A stretch of 64,000 nt of DNA from Aneurinibacillus soli (GCF_002355375.1 NZ_AP017312.1:1133001-1197000); one strand, 5' to 3'; numbered from the stretch's first letter, positions 1 through 8,813 are shown. Numbers and translations: made by a program. Notes: generated by a model not told the origin, from the sequence alone.

Positions 1-846
1 ATCGAACGGGGGGAGCTTGATTTCTCATACGGCCTGCCGGGAGTATCGCGTTTTCGTGTTAATGCGTATCATCAGCGCGGCTGTATCAGTCTGGTAGCTC
101 GCGTTGTGCCATCGGGTATTCCAGGACTTGATTCTCTGGCGTTGCCTGAAGTACTCAAGACGCTTTGTCGCAAACCACAGGGGCTTGTACTCGTTACAGG
201 TCCGACGGGTAGCGGGAAATCGACCACGCTTGCGGCAATGATCGACTATATTAACAGTACGATGCGCAAGCATATCATTACGCTGGAAGATCCGATTGAA
301 TATTTGCATAAGCATCAGCTTTCAATCATCAACCAGCGGGAGGTCGGATTTGACACGAATAATTTTGCGAGCGGGCTTCGATCAGCGCTCAGACAGGACC
401 CGGATGTCATTCTAGTTGGGGAGATGCGTGATCTGGAGACGATTAGTACGGCGATTACGGCAGCGGAAACCGGGCACCTCGTATTCGCAACGTTGCACAC
501 ATCGGATGCACCGCAGACCATTGATCGCATCATTGATGTATTTCCAGGGAGTCAGCAGCCGCAGGTTCGAATTCAACTGGCATCTGTTCTGGTCAGCATT
601 GTCTCTCAGCGTTTGTTCCCAAAAGTGGGGGGCGGACGGGTAGCAGCGACAGAAGTGCTGGTGAATACATCGGCCATCGGCAACTTGATTCGCATGGAGA
701 AAGTGCATCAGATTAAAAGCATGATGCAGACAGGTCGCGAGCTTGGCATGCACACGATGGAGATGTCGATTAAGGAACTGCTGGGTCAGGGGAGCGTCGC
801 ACGTCAGGCGGTACAGCACCATCTGAATGAAAGGGCTTTTGAGTAA
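1..846 (+). CDS. pilT: Type IV pilus retraction ATPase PilT (3' part)
   Basis: Hexameric cytoplasmic ATPase that powers pilus retraction for twitching motility. The frame is open from base 1, so the N-terminal PAS-like part lies upstream; 281 codons are visible. Walker A GPTGSGKST is at 199-225, followed by an Asp box (ITLEDPIEY), a Walker B region with the PilT-type GEMRD motif, and a His box (FATLHT). Near the C-terminus an AIGNLIRMEKVHQI segment matches the AIRNLIRE motif that marks PilT rather than the extension ATPase PilB. An ATG or GTG inside the frame, such as the GTG at 106, is not the start because the coding sequence runs through it without a ribosome site. First of a tightly packed pil cluster; pilC follows after 1 bp. 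Confidence 0.93.
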   Translation: MERGELDFSYGLPGVSRFRVNAYHQRGCISLVARVVPSGIPGLDSLALPEVLKTLCRKPQGLVLVTGPTGSGKSTTLAAMIDYINSTMRKHIITLEDPIEYLHKHQLSIINQREVGFDTNNFASGLRSALRQDPDVILVGEMRDLETISTAITAAETGHLVFATLHTSDAPQTIDRIIDVFPGSQQPQVRIQLASVLVSIVSQRLFPKVGGGRVAATEVLVNTSAIGNLIRMEKVHQIKSMMQTGRELGMHTMEMSIKELLGQGSVARQAVQHHLNERAFE

Positions 847-847
847 C

Positions 848-2062
848 ATGCCGTTGTTTTCGTATGAAGCAGTCGGGCTGGATGGAGTCAAGACAAAGGG
901 CAAGCTTACGGCGGCAAATAAGCTGTTAGCACTTGCGGAGCTGAAGCAGCAGGGACTGTATGTTTCCGTGATTCGTGAAGAGAAGCAAGGTGTGTTGAAA
1001 CGGGAGATCACGCTGTTTCGTCCAGTTAAGAGTAAAGATTTTATTGTGTTTTTGCGGCAGCTCTCAACACTCATTAAGGCGGGTGTTGGCATTGTAGAAA
1101 GTATTCATATTCTTGCCCAGCAGAGTGAGAGTAAGCGGCTTCGTCAGGTGCTGCTTGATATTGAGATTGAGATTCAAGGGGGACGGCAGCTTTCGGAAGC
1201 ATGCGCAAAGCATCCACGTATTTTTGATGAATTGTATATTAGCATGCTAAAAGCAGCTGAGGCGTCCGGTAGTATGGAAACCATACTGGACCGGATGGCC
1301 GGGTTTTATGAGAAGTCGCATTATACGAGAGAGAAGCTCAAATCTGCGATGATTTACCCGCTTACGATGCTGGGACTTACCGTGGGAGTTACCTTGTATT
1401 TGCTGACAAATGTGGTGCCCATGTTTGTCCAGATGTTTAACGGGCTGCATGCAGAACTTCCCGCTATTACGAAAAGCGTCGTGGCCGTTAGTAATAGCAT
1501 GATTGAAACATGGTACATGTATGTACTGGCTATACTCGGCCTATATATTGCCCTGCGGTTGATTTTTCGTACGAAGCGAGGACGATACTGGGCGGATTAT
1601 ATGAAACTACGTATCCCGGTGTTCGGCAAGCTGTTGCAAAAAGGGGCGCTGGCGCGGCTGAGCCGGACGATGAGCACGCTGTTTGCGAGTTCCGTGCCGG
1701 TCTTACAGGCACTTACGATTGTGGAGAATGTGGCGGATAATCGGGTGATCGGGCAGGCAATCGCCAAATCAAGAGACAGCTTGCGAGCAGGTCGACCGCT
1801 ATCTGAACCACTCAAGCAGGAGAAGGTTTTTCCACCGCTTGTAAGTCACATGATTGCGATCGGGGAGGAGACCGGCGCAATGGATGGGATGCTAGAGAAG
1901 ATTGCGGAATTCTACGAGGCGGAAGTAGAGAACTCGGTTGAGCGCATTAAAGCGCTCATTGAGCCTGTTATGATTATCGTACTTGCGGTTATCATCGGTT
2001 CGATTGTTCTATCTATCATGGTACCGATGTTTGAGATTTTTAACCGAATTGATCAACAGTAA
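848..2062 (+). CDS. pilC: Type IV pilus inner-membrane platform protein PilC
   Basis: Polytopic membrane protein of the T2SF/PilC family that couples the pilus ATPases to pilin insertion and removal. It has 404 residues, normal for the family, with two repeated T2SF helical domains (about residues 65-190 and 270-395). Hydrophobic segments lie near 170-192, 215-238 and 375-398. The start is placed at ATG 848 (MPLFSYEAVG), which matches PilC N-termini. An upstream in-frame ATG at 827 would overlap pilT and has no ribosome site, while AAAGGG lies 13 bases before 848. Co-transcribed with pilT (1-bp gap) and the pilin gene downstream. Confidence 0.93.
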   Translation: MPLFSYEAVGLDGVKTKGKLTAANKLLALAELKQQGLYVSVIREEKQGVLKREITLFRPVKSKDFIVFLRQLSTLIKAGVGIVESIHILAQQSESKRLRQVLLDIEIEIQGGRQLSEACAKHPRIFDELYISMLKAAEASGSMETILDRMAGFYEKSHYTREKLKSAMIYPLTMLGLTVGVTLYLLTNVVPMFVQMFNGLHAELPAITKSVVAVSNSMIETWYMYVLAILGLYIALRLIFRTKRGRYWADYMKLRIPVFGKLLQKGALARLSRTMSTLFASSVPVLQALTIVENVADNRVIGQAIAKSRDSLRAGRPLSEPLKQEKVFPPLVSHMIAIGEETGAMDGMLEKIAEFYEAEVENSVERIKALIEPVMIIVLAVIIGSIVLSIMVPMFEIFNRIDQQ

Positions 2063-2083
2063 AGAAGAAATGGGGAGTGTGTT

Positions 2084-2527
2084 ATGTTCAAACGTTTGAG
2101 GGAAGATCAGAAAGGTTTGACACTGATCGAATTATTGGCGGTTGTTGTCATCTTGGGGATTATTCTTGCAATTGCAATCCCTTCAATTAGCGGGATTATT
2201 GAGAAGCAGAAAGCAAAGGCGCATCAGTCTAATGCACTGATGATTCTTGATGCAGCGAAGTTGTATTATATTGATCATCCAGATCAGACAACTAATGCTA
2301 GTGGTGTTACAGCAACTGTCCTGGTACAAAACAGATGCTTGGAGGATATTCCAAAAAACCCGTTCACAGGTAATGGATATAACGGTAACAATATTGTTGT
2401 CGTTTACAATAATGGAAATCCGCAAATTACGCTTTCTACAGAAGTATCAAATAATCCGAATCCGGATGCTAAGGAGTACAATCAGTTCACCAGAAGTCAA
2501 GTGCTAGGTGTAGCGGATAATAAATAA
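2084..2527 (+). CDS. Type IV prepilin (class III signal peptide)
   Basis: Major pilin candidate of 147 residues. The N-terminus has a short basic leader ending in glycine, then a hydrophobic helix beginning LTLIELLAVVVILG. This is the prepilin peptidase site (cleavage after Gly11) with the conserved Glu at mature position 5. Position +1 is Leu instead of the usual Phe, a common Gram-positive variant. The globular part is short and ends in ...QVLGVADNK without a disulfide loop. The lone Cys (RCLED) is unpaired. GGGGAG precedes the ATG by about 8 bases. It is the only pilin-like gene in the visible cluster, so minor pilins must lie upstream or elsewhere. Confidence 0.9.
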   Translation: MFKRLREDQKGLTLIELLAVVVILGIILAIAIPSISGIIEKQKAKAHQSNALMILDAAKLYYIDHPDQTTNASGVTATVLVQNRCLEDIPKNPFTGNGYNGNNIVVVYNNGNPQITLSTEVSNNPNPDAKEYNQFTRSQVLGVADNK

Positions 2528-2573
2528 TCAGGAACAACTCCTTAAACATAGTAAGACGAAGTATGGTGTGAAA

Positions 2574-2693
2574 TGGAGGAGAGAAGAGCGAGAAAACACA
2601 AGAATGATGGTAAGGTGGGAAAAGACAATGCCTTTTCCGCCTGCTAATCGCCCTTATGTTTTCTCCCCCTCATCTCTTTTCTCTCCACATTCT
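2574..2693 (+). repeat. Long imperfect palindrome between pilin and prepilin peptidase genes
   Basis: The gap 2528-2714 has no gene. Three nested helices can be drawn: GGAGAGAAGAG (2578-2588) with CTCTTTTCTCTCC (2674-2686), GAGAAAACA (2590-2598) with TGTTTTCTC (2657-2665), and a hairpin GGAAAAG (2618-2624) with CTTTTCC (2632-2638). No U-tract follows, so it is not an ordinary terminator. The purine-rich 5' arm and pyrimidine-rich 3' arm resemble the outer arms of the dispersed elements at 20512 and beyond, but the conserved TACGC and CAAAGGCCCG blocks are missing. Kinship with that family is only a possibility. It may instead stabilise or process the pilin mRNA. Confidence 0.55.
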
Positions 2694-2714
2694 TAATAAA
2701 CAGGGAGGAGGAGC

Positions 2715-3485
2715 GTGGTGATCAGCTCTATCATTACAGGATTCTTTTTTTTATATGGGCTGATACTAGGCTCGTTCTTCAATGTTGTTGGACTCAGAAT
2801 GCCGAACGGGGAGTCAATCGTACGACCACGTTCCTACTGTCCGCACTGCCATCGTACGTTAGCGGCACGCGATCTGGTGCCGATTCTATCATATATGTGG
2901 AATAAGGGACATTGCCGATACTGCGGGAATCCAATCCCACCCGGTTATTCTGTCATGGAATTCATAACTGGATTGTTATTTGCGGTGACGTATCAAGTAT
3001 TTGGCTTAACGCCTGAAACAGGCATGGTTTTGCTGTTCATCTCCGTTCTCGTTATTGTCACGGTATCGGACCTGGCGTATTTTCTTATTCTGGATAAAAT
3101 TACATTTCCGGCGTTTTTTGCGATACTTATTCTTCGTTTCTTCATTCACCCGAATGAGTCGTATGAATCGCATCTTATTGGCGCGGGGCTTGGATTTGGC
3201 ATCTTTTATATTATCGCTATGTTTGCACGGGGCGGATTCGGTTTGGGAGATGTAAAGCTGTTTGCAGTCGTCGGGTTGTTTCTTGGTTGGCCGCGTCTGC
3301 TAGTTGTCATCATGCTATCCACTTGTCTCGGTACGCTGTTCGGGTTGCTCATGATGGTGGCGGGACGTGCGACGGAAGGGCGCAAGACTGCCATTCCGTT
3401 CGGCCCGTTTATCGCGCTTGGAAGCGTGTTAGCTGTCTTTTTCGGTTATGATCTGATTGACTGGTACTGGAGTCTGTTCTGGTGA
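2715..3485 (+). CDS. pilD: Prepilin peptidase (PilD/ComC family)
   Basis: Membrane aspartyl protease that removes the leader of the prepilin and, in this family, usually N-methylates the new end. It has 256 residues with about eight hydrophobic segments. After the first membrane segment comes a cytoplasmic zinc-ribbon-like domain with two CxxC pairs (YCPHCH and HCRYCG). The catalytic aspartates are in VSDLAYF (about residue 117) and in the GxGD-type motif FGLGDVK (about residue 178). GTG at 2715 or GTG at 2718 can start translation; GGGAGGAG at 2703-2710 spaces better with 2718. In B. subtilis a single homologue, comC, sits in this chromosomal neighbourhood. Confidence 0.92.
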   Translation: MVISSIITGFFFLYGLILGSFFNVVGLRMPNGESIVRPRSYCPHCHRTLAARDLVPILSYMWNKGHCRYCGNPIPPGYSVMEFITGLLFAVTYQVFGLTPETGMVLLFISVLVIVTVSDLAYFLILDKITFPAFFAILILRFFIHPNESYESHLIGAGLGFGIFYIIAMFARGGFGLGDVKLFAVVGLFLGWPRLLVVIMLSTCLGTLFGLLMMVAGRATEGRKTAIPFGPFIALGSVLAVFFGYDLIDWYWSLFW

Positions 3486-3535
3486 CGGTCATTTTGTAGT
3501 ATGATTTTGCCTGTGTACAGGTAAGGAGGAAGGAT

Positions 3536-4537
3536 ATGAAGCTTCCATTTTTCCGGCAGCCTACCGGTTCGGTAGGCATGCTGTTGACAGATACCGGCCT
3601 GCGGTACGCGGAAGTACGTACGACGGGGGATCGGGTTCAGGTCAAACAGGCAGGGTTGATTGAGCTTGAGTCCGGCTGTGTAGAGGGTGGTCGGATTGTT
3701 GATATGGAGAAAACAATAGCTCGTCTTAGCGCCGGGCTTCGGCACACACGCCTGAAGCATAAACGAGTGAGTGTATCGGTCCCGACTTCCATGGTCATCG
3801 TGCGGACGGTTCCGCTTCCAAAAGTGCCAGCCCGTGAAGTGCGACCGCTTCTGGAGATGGAGCTTTCTTCAACGGTGCACCTGCCGTTTACCAATCCATA
3901 TTTTGATTATTATAAGCTTCCAGATGAAGTGATAGAAGAGAGAGAGAATGAGGAAGGTCAAACAGAGACGATACGGCTCGACAACTATCTGATAGTGGCC
4001 GCTCCAGGTGGTATAATTGAAGAGTATACCGGACTTTTTGATCGACTTGATCTGTCGCTTCATGCAATCGATATTGAGCCACTGGCACTGCACCGCCTTC
4101 TTATGCGGGCAGGAGTAGACAATGAATCGTGTATGATGTACATGCAGTTTGGTACAGATGTGATCAATGTCTCCTTTTTTCAGGAAGGAGTTCCTGAGTT
4201 CATCCGTAGCATCCCGCTTACGCTGTCCAATTATCAGTCGGTGGCGGGGGCACATATCCCAGAAGGTCTCGAAGCATTTGCGATCGAGGCTACACGTGAA
4301 GTGGAGCGTGTTCTTAATTTTTATCAGTTCACGATAAAAAATGATGGGACACGTGTTAGAACGATCCGTATTACCGGCACGTTTGCTGGGGCCGAGAAAG
4401 TGATCGAAGTTATGCGCGGAGTATTGTCGGGGATTGATATTAGCCTGTTTCCGGCTGACCATATTATTCATCCGTTTTTTGAAGACCGCGACATTCAAGA
4501 TTATACAATTCCAATCGGATTATCAATGAAAGGTTGA
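3536..4537 (+). CDS. pilM: Type IV pilus assembly protein PilM
   Basis: Cytoplasmic actin-like ATPase-fold protein that binds the N-terminal tail of PilN and forms the inner ring of the pilus alignment complex. It has 333 residues and a typical N-terminus (GMLLTDTGLRYAEVR) containing the PilM/FtsA-like phosphate-loop strand, followed by KRVSVSVPTSMVIVRTVPLP. No membrane segment is apparent. AAGGAGGAAGG precedes the ATG closely. The stop codon lies 5 bp before the pilN start, suggesting translational coupling. Confidence 0.9.
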   Translation: MKLPFFRQPTGSVGMLLTDTGLRYAEVRTTGDRVQVKQAGLIELESGCVEGGRIVDMEKTIARLSAGLRHTRLKHKRVSVSVPTSMVIVRTVPLPKVPAREVRPLLEMELSSTVHLPFTNPYFDYYKLPDEVIEERENEEGQTETIRLDNYLIVAAPGGIIEEYTGLFDRLDLSLHAIDIEPLALHRLLMRAGVDNESCMMYMQFGTDVINVSFFQEGVPEFIRSIPLTLSNYQSVAGAHIPEGLEAFAIEATREVERVLNFYQFTIKNDGTRVRTIRITGTFAGAEKVIEVMRGVLSGIDISLFPADHIIHPFFEDRDIQDYTIPIGLSMKG

Positions 4538-4542
4538 GCGGC

Positions 4543-5154
4543 ATGGTTGAGATTAATCTTCTTCCCCCGAAAAAACCAAAAATCAACACGCATAGACTGA
4601 CGGTGGGCATCCTTTCGTTTGTCTGGGGAGTCGGTACGATTGTAACCGGGTACGCACACTATAGTGCGATACAGGAACAAGGAGCATTGTCTCAGCAGAT
4701 TGAGCAGCAGGAGAAGATGCTGTCGCGTGCCGAGCAAAAGCAAAGTGCAGATCAATCACCGGCTACATGGCAACAGTATGCCGATCTTTCAGAAAAAATG
4801 AAGCAATTGTTTTATCCACCAACCGTTATGCTCGATGAGCTAGCACAAAGTCTGCCTGAGAACAGTCGGTTAACAGAGGTGAAGTATACGTTGAATGGAC
4901 AGATTACTGTCCAGGGATATTTTGAGAAGTATGAAGATATCGCAGCGTATGTCCATCATCTCCAGAAGTCACCTCATATGGTGAGTGCTACTATGAAAAG
5001 CATTACAGCGCTTCCGGTTACATGGAATGGCAAAGAAGAGCCTTCCCCGTTAGTAAAAGCAGTAGGAGGCAAGGTACAGCCGCGCTATCGGGCGGAGTTT
5101 ACGCTGGTTGCGGTAACAATTGATGAGAAGAATGTTGTGCGGAAGAAGGGATAG
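4543..5154 (+). CDS. pilN: Type IV pilus assembly protein PilN
   Basis: Bitopic membrane protein of the PilMNO alignment complex. The N-terminus MVEINLLPPKKPK carries the INLLP motif that docks in PilM. A single membrane helix lies at about residues 18-38, and the rest is extracytoplasmic with a coiled coil (about 42-65) and a ferredoxin-like PilN domain. I start it at ATG 4543, 9 bases after AAAGG. A TTG at 4534 overlapping the pilM stop is possible but would put three extra residues before the conserved motif. Length 203 residues, usual for the family. Confidence 0.88.
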   Translation: MVEINLLPPKKPKINTHRLTVGILSFVWGVGTIVTGYAHYSAIQEQGALSQQIEQQEKMLSRAEQKQSADQSPATWQQYADLSEKMKQLFYPPTVMLDELAQSLPENSRLTEVKYTLNGQITVQGYFEKYEDIAAYVHHLQKSPHMVSATMKSITALPVTWNGKEEPSPLVKAVGGKVQPRYRAEFTLVAVTIDEKNVVRKKG

Positions 5155-5157
5155 TCG

Positions 5158-5943
5158 ATGGAAGAAAAGCAGCGTCAGTCGATTCTTATCTTATTCAGTT
5201 TGCTGTTCGTACTGCTTGCTGTTTACTACTTTCTTTATTATCAGCCTGCTGTGAGGGAGAAAGAACAGGCTCTAGTACGTGTAGAGACGCTAAAAAGCAA
5301 AGTGAGCGCCATATCATCCAACCAAAAACAGACAGATGGCAAACCGCCGCAGGAGCAAGTGCAAAAAATTGCCGAGCGCATCCCGGTTGAACCGTATACC
5401 GATCAGCTTGTGCTTGATCTGGGCAATCTACAGAGTATCGGTCGTGTGCAGATTGTGACCGTTTCGTTTGAGGAAGGGAAAGACGTGAACGTAAAGCAGC
5501 TAGCAGCACTGTTCGGAACACCGCTTGCAAACGAGCAAGAGAACAAGAAGACGTCGCTTGAAGAAAAGCTCGATGTGACCACGAAAAAAGAACCAGCGTC
5601 TATTAAAAATGACGTAAAGCCTTCTGTGAATGTACAGGCTGTTGAGCAGGCACTTCCGTCTGAAACGCTGAAAGCGGTAGAGATGAAGCTTACGGTGAAA
5701 GGAAATTACTCTGATATTTACACGTTTGTTAACGAACTACAAAATATCTCGCGTTACTTGCGTGTTGATGAGTTGTCGTTTACTTCCCCACGAAAAGATG
5801 ATTTTGTGATTCCGAAAGACCAGCAGTTGAATGCGTCTCTCAAATTGACAAGCTACTACGCACCCCAGTATGCACCGTTGCTTGATAAGAAACCGGAGCC
5901 AGTCGTGCCGGCTGCTGTCGGAAAGAAAGACCCGACTGAATAA
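5158..5943 (+). CDS. pilO: Type IV pilus assembly protein PilO
   Basis: Partner of PilN in the alignment complex. It has 261 residues: a membrane helix at about residues 7-26 (ILILFSLLFVLLAVYYFLYY), a coiled coil (about 32-60), then an extracellular PilO domain. A charged, low-complexity insert lies around residues 120-155 (rich in Lys/Glu). The spacing from pilN is 3 bp. PilP and the secretin PilQ are absent, as expected without an outer membrane. It is the last gene of the pil transcript, since a strong terminator lies 11 bp downstream. Confidence 0.87.
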   Translation: MEEKQRQSILILFSLLFVLLAVYYFLYYQPAVREKEQALVRVETLKSKVSAISSNQKQTDGKPPQEQVQKIAERIPVEPYTDQLVLDLGNLQSIGRVQIVTVSFEEGKDVNVKQLAALFGTPLANEQENKKTSLEEKLDVTTKKEPASIKNDVKPSVNVQAVEQALPSETLKAVEMKLTVKGNYSDIYTFVNELQNISRYLRVDELSFTSPRKDDFVIPKDQQLNASLKLTSYYAPQYAPLLDKKPEPVVPAAVGKKDPTE

Positions 5944-5953
5944 GTACAACCTG

Positions 5954-5976
5954 CCGCGCATTGCGCGGTTTTTTTT
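5954..5976 (+). terminator. Rho-independent terminator after pilO
   Basis: CCGCGC (5954-5959), loop ATT, GCGCGG (5963-5968), followed by eight T residues. It separates the pil operon from the SPOR-domain gene. Confidence 0.9.
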
Positions 5977-6051
5977 ATACATAAACACGAGCGGTGGAAC
6001 ATATCGTATAGCGAAGGACAAGCAAAGAGTAATAGGAAGGAGACGCTTTTG

Positions 6052-7182
6052 ATGAGCAAATGTCCAGACTATACGATTCGTACTCGACCCGTCCCCGAAG
6101 CGTCCAGGAAGGACACGGAAAGCAAAAATCCAAAAGTAACGCTGAATACAGCGCCTGTTTCTCGGCTGACAGACGGAAGTACGGCGCCTGTTATAGAGCC
6201 AGTTCCGATTGAAACCGATATACCGTATGAAGTCGAAACTGTACCGTATGTAGAGGAAGCGGTTGGAAGAAGCGGCTTCATGGGAGGGAAAAAACGGAAT
6301 CGAAATAGAAACATGCATCGGCTATTCGCAATGCGGATCACTGGAATCGTTGGAGGAGCAATTGCGGTTGGCCTGCTGTTTGGCTATGCCGCTCTACAGA
6401 TGCTTGCTGTTCCGGAAAAAAAACAGCCACCTGTGCCAGCTCGATCGACAGCTGTGCGATCCGATGTGCAGGTCCCTTCCCCGGCTGCTTCTGTTCCGAA
6501 GCCGAAAGCTGAAGCGGTCGTACCGGCTGCCCAAACAAAATCAGTAGCGCTTGCCTTCCCTGCGCTTTCGCTTTACATGGTACAGGGCGGAGTTTTTACG
6601 ACAAAAGAAGGGGCGATGCAGGAGCAGGCGGCCTATAAGCAGAAAGGCTGGCCGGTATATCAAGTAGCAGATGGCGGCAAGTACGCCGTGTTTCTCGGTA
6701 TGGGGATCTCCAAGGAGGATGCGGTGTCCATTGCTCAAATGTATCGGGATGCGGGGCAGGCGGTGTATGTGAAAGAGAAATCTGTAGCCGCTTCATCGGT
6801 TGCGATTACGGTGCCGGAGGGGCTGGCCGCGAAAGAAGTTGCGAACATCACAAAGATTGGAGAAGTACAGGCAGCTCTGTTTAAAGAGCTGTCAGCTATG
6901 GCAGGTACAGGATTTAGAGACGGGAAGGTGGCACCTGAACGGATGCAGCGGGCAGTCGAGCTTCATCAGCAACTGCTTGAGAAGGGACGAAGTCTGCTTG
7001 CTGTTACAGAAGAAAAAAAGAAGCCGTTCATTCAGGCAGTATTGAACGAAGCAACGACGTCAGTAGCAGCGATGAAGCAGTTTGGCTCACAGTCGAACCG
7101 GACGTATTTGTGGCAGGCAGAAGAAGCGATGATGAAATGGATGGAAGCTTCGAAGTTGTGGCAAAATTCTATGAAGCAGTAG
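6052..7182 (+). CDS. spoIIB: SPOR-domain membrane protein, SpoIIB-like
   Basis: The 376-residue protein has a disordered, Pro/Thr/Glu-rich cytoplasmic segment (about 1-85), a basic patch, one membrane helix (about 98-120), a Pro/Ala-rich linker, and a SPOR domain (about 170-240, LSLYMVQGGVFTTKEGA...). A predominantly helical tail follows. SPOR domains bind denuded septal peptidoglycan. In B. subtilis the SPOR protein SpoIIB lies directly upstream of maf and helps septal wall thinning during engulfment; the same position here supports the name, although sequence identity cannot be judged by eye. ATG 6052 is chosen because AGGAAGGAGA at 6034-6043 spaces well; a TTG at 6049 is the alternative. 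Confidence 0.72.
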   Translation: MSKCPDYTIRTRPVPEASRKDTESKNPKVTLNTAPVSRLTDGSTAPVIEPVPIETDIPYEVETVPYVEEAVGRSGFMGGKKRNRNRNMHRLFAMRITGIVGGAIAVGLLFGYAALQMLAVPEKKQPPVPARSTAVRSDVQVPSPAASVPKPKAEAVVPAAQTKSVALAFPALSLYMVQGGVFTTKEGAMQEQAAYKQKGWPVYQVADGGKYAVFLGMGISKEDAVSIAQMYRDAGQAVYVKEKSVAASSVAITVPEGLAAKEVANITKIGEVQAALFKELSAMAGTGFRDGKVAPERMQRAVELHQQLLEKGRSLLAVTEEKKKPFIQAVLNEATTSVAAMKQFGSQSNRTYLWQAEEAMMKWMEASKLWQNSMKQ

Positions 7183-7183
7183 A

Positions 7184-7207
7184 AGGGAGGGAGACCTCCT
7201 TTTTTTG
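7184..7207 (+). terminator. Short terminator after the SPOR-domain gene
   Basis: GGAGG (7186-7190), loop GAGA, CCTCC (7195-7199), then a run of seven T. The stem is short, so termination may be partial. Confidence 0.65.
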
Positions 7208-7312
7208 TTGTTATGTCCCTGTGACTTTGTTACACTATAATACAATATGTGTCTACGTGGAAGAAGAGGCATATGAACGTACTGAATTGTATTTTTTGGC
7301 TAAAGCAGGTGA

Positions 7313-7924
7313 ATGATGTTGGCAAAGGCAAAACAACGCTCTTTAATTCTTGCATCCGCATCACCGCGGCGCAAAGAGCTTCTTGAAGGACTCGGTTTGA
7401 CGTTTACCGTACAGCCGAGTGTGGCGAATGAAGTAGTGGAGGGTGGAGTCTCTCCGGAAGAATTCGTAACCATTCTAGCTCGACGTAAAGCCCGTGATGT
7501 TGCATTTTCTCTTGCGGAGCCAGAAGAAGAAGTAGCGCTTGTGATCGGCTCTGATACCGTCGTTGTGCTAGACGGTGAGATTCTCGGTAAGCCGGTGGAT
7601 GAATTTGACGCATTTCGCATTCTCTCAAGCCTTCAGGGGAAAACCCACACCGTATATACCGGGATATGCATTGTAGAAGCAGCGACTGGCAAAGAAAAGG
7701 TCGGCTTCCGGGCAACTCATGTTACGATGCGACCGCTGTCCTCAGACCGCATCCGTCGCTATATCGCTACCGGCGAACCGATGGATAAAGCGGGGGCCTA
7801 TGGCATCCAGGGATACGGTGCAACGCTTGTAGAGAATATGGACGGCGATTATTTTTCAGTTGTTGGCCTGCCTGTGTCATTGGTCAGTGACTTTTTGGAA
7901 GAATTTGGTGTACAATTACTCTAG
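7313..7924 (+). CDS. maf: Maf-family nucleoside triphosphate pyrophosphatase
   Basis: Hydrolyses non-canonical or UTP/dTTP nucleotides to the monophosphate and diphosphate (YhdE/Maf type), and is linked to septation control in Firmicutes. It has 203 residues beginning near LILASASPRRKELLEGLG, the conserved Maf substrate loop with the SPRR motif. A catalytic SDTVV Asp lies at about residue 83 and the YGIQGYG motif near 163. ATG codons at 7313 and 7316 are both possible; AGG at 7307-7309 favours the second. It precedes radC by 83 bp, the order seen in B. subtilis. Confidence 0.93.
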   Translation: MMLAKAKQRSLILASASPRRKELLEGLGLTFTVQPSVANEVVEGGVSPEEFVTILARRKARDVAFSLAEPEEEVALVIGSDTVVVLDGEILGKPVDEFDAFRILSSLQGKTHTVYTGICIVEAATGKEKVGFRATHVTMRPLSSDRIRRYIATGEPMDKAGAYGIQGYGATLVENMDGDYFSVVGLPVSLVSDFLEEFGVQLL

Positions 7925-8007
7925 GTGCTTATAGCGCCTGTGGGGCGTACACATCATGTACAGCAACGAGAACCCCCGGATTTTATACGGAATGGGGGAA
8001 GATCGAC

Positions 8008-8712
8008 ATGCATCCAGATAAGACGTTGGAGTCGTGTGTGATGCTGCGTGATATACCGGTGGCGGAGAGGCCAAGAGAGCGCATGGAGCGCTTCGGGCCT
8101 GCTGCACTATCGAATGAAGAACTGCTCGCTGTGCTGCTCAGAACGGGAACGAAGCAGGAATCCGCCTTGGCTCTTGCTGGGCGGATGCTATACGAGATCG
8201 GTGACTTGCGCGGGTTAAAATCCGTTTCGCTTGAAGAGTTGACTACGATTAAGGGGATAGGTAGCGCAAAAGCACTTATGATTCTTGCTGGATTGGAGCT
8301 TGGACGTCGCATTGCACTTCCGCCACTCAGCCGCGTTGCAGTTCGTTCACCGAAAGATGTAGCGGATGTGATGATGGAGGAGCTACGTTATCACACACAG
8401 GAGCATTTTGTCTGTCTGTACTTGAATACGAAAAATCAAATTATCGGAAAAGATACCGTATTTATTGGAAGTTTGAATTCATCGGTTGTCCATCCACGAG
8501 AAGTATTTCACAAAGCCATTCGTCGCAGCAGTGCATCTGTGATCTGTCTTCATAATCATCCGAGCGGGGACCCCGTTCCAAGCAAAGAAGACATTGATGT
8601 AACACGCCGCTTGCGAGAAGCTGGCAGAATACTTGGGATTGAACTGCTCGATCATGTTATTATAGGGGATGGACAGTTTTATAGCTTAAAAGAAAAAGGA
8701 CATTTCTCATGA
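8008..8712 (+). CDS. radC: RadC-family JAB/MPN domain protein
   Basis: 234 residues: an N-terminal helix-hairpin-helix-like region (IKGIGSAKALMILAGLELGRR) and a C-terminal JAB1/MPN metalloprotease-fold domain with the HNHPSGD...SKED metal site (about residues 173-190). RadC was named for DNA repair, but its true substrate is uncertain. The start is ATG 8008, preceded by GGGGGAAG. Located between maf and mreB as in Bacilli. Confidence 0.92.
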   Translation: MHPDKTLESCVMLRDIPVAERPRERMERFGPAALSNEELLAVLLRTGTKQESALALAGRMLYEIGDLRGLKSVSLEELTTIKGIGSAKALMILAGLELGRRIALPPLSRVAVRSPKDVADVMMEELRYHTQEHFVCLYLNTKNQIIGKDTVFIGSLNSSVVHPREVFHKAIRRSSASVICLHNHPSGDPVPSKEDIDVTRRLREAGRILGIELLDHVIIGDGQFYSLKEKGHFS

Positions 8713-8729
8713 TGGTGCTTTTTTCCTGA

Positions 8730-8757
8730 TTGAAAATAAGGGCCATTCGAGTATAAT
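8730..8757 (+). promoter_or_regulatory. Sigma-A-type promoter for mreB
   Basis: TTGAAA (8730-8735), 16-bp spacer, TATAAT (8752-8757). It lies just after radC and 57 bp before the mreB start, giving a separate start for the shape operon. Confidence 0.75.
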
Positions 8758-8813
8758 TTTATAGTTGTCGTATGACAGATTCGATCTGTAGCATGAAGGG
8801 AGATATCACACCA

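Noticed and set aside
412-1092. Minus-strand open frame of 226 codons over pilT/pilC
   Set aside because: Antisense to two well-conserved genes. No ribosome site.
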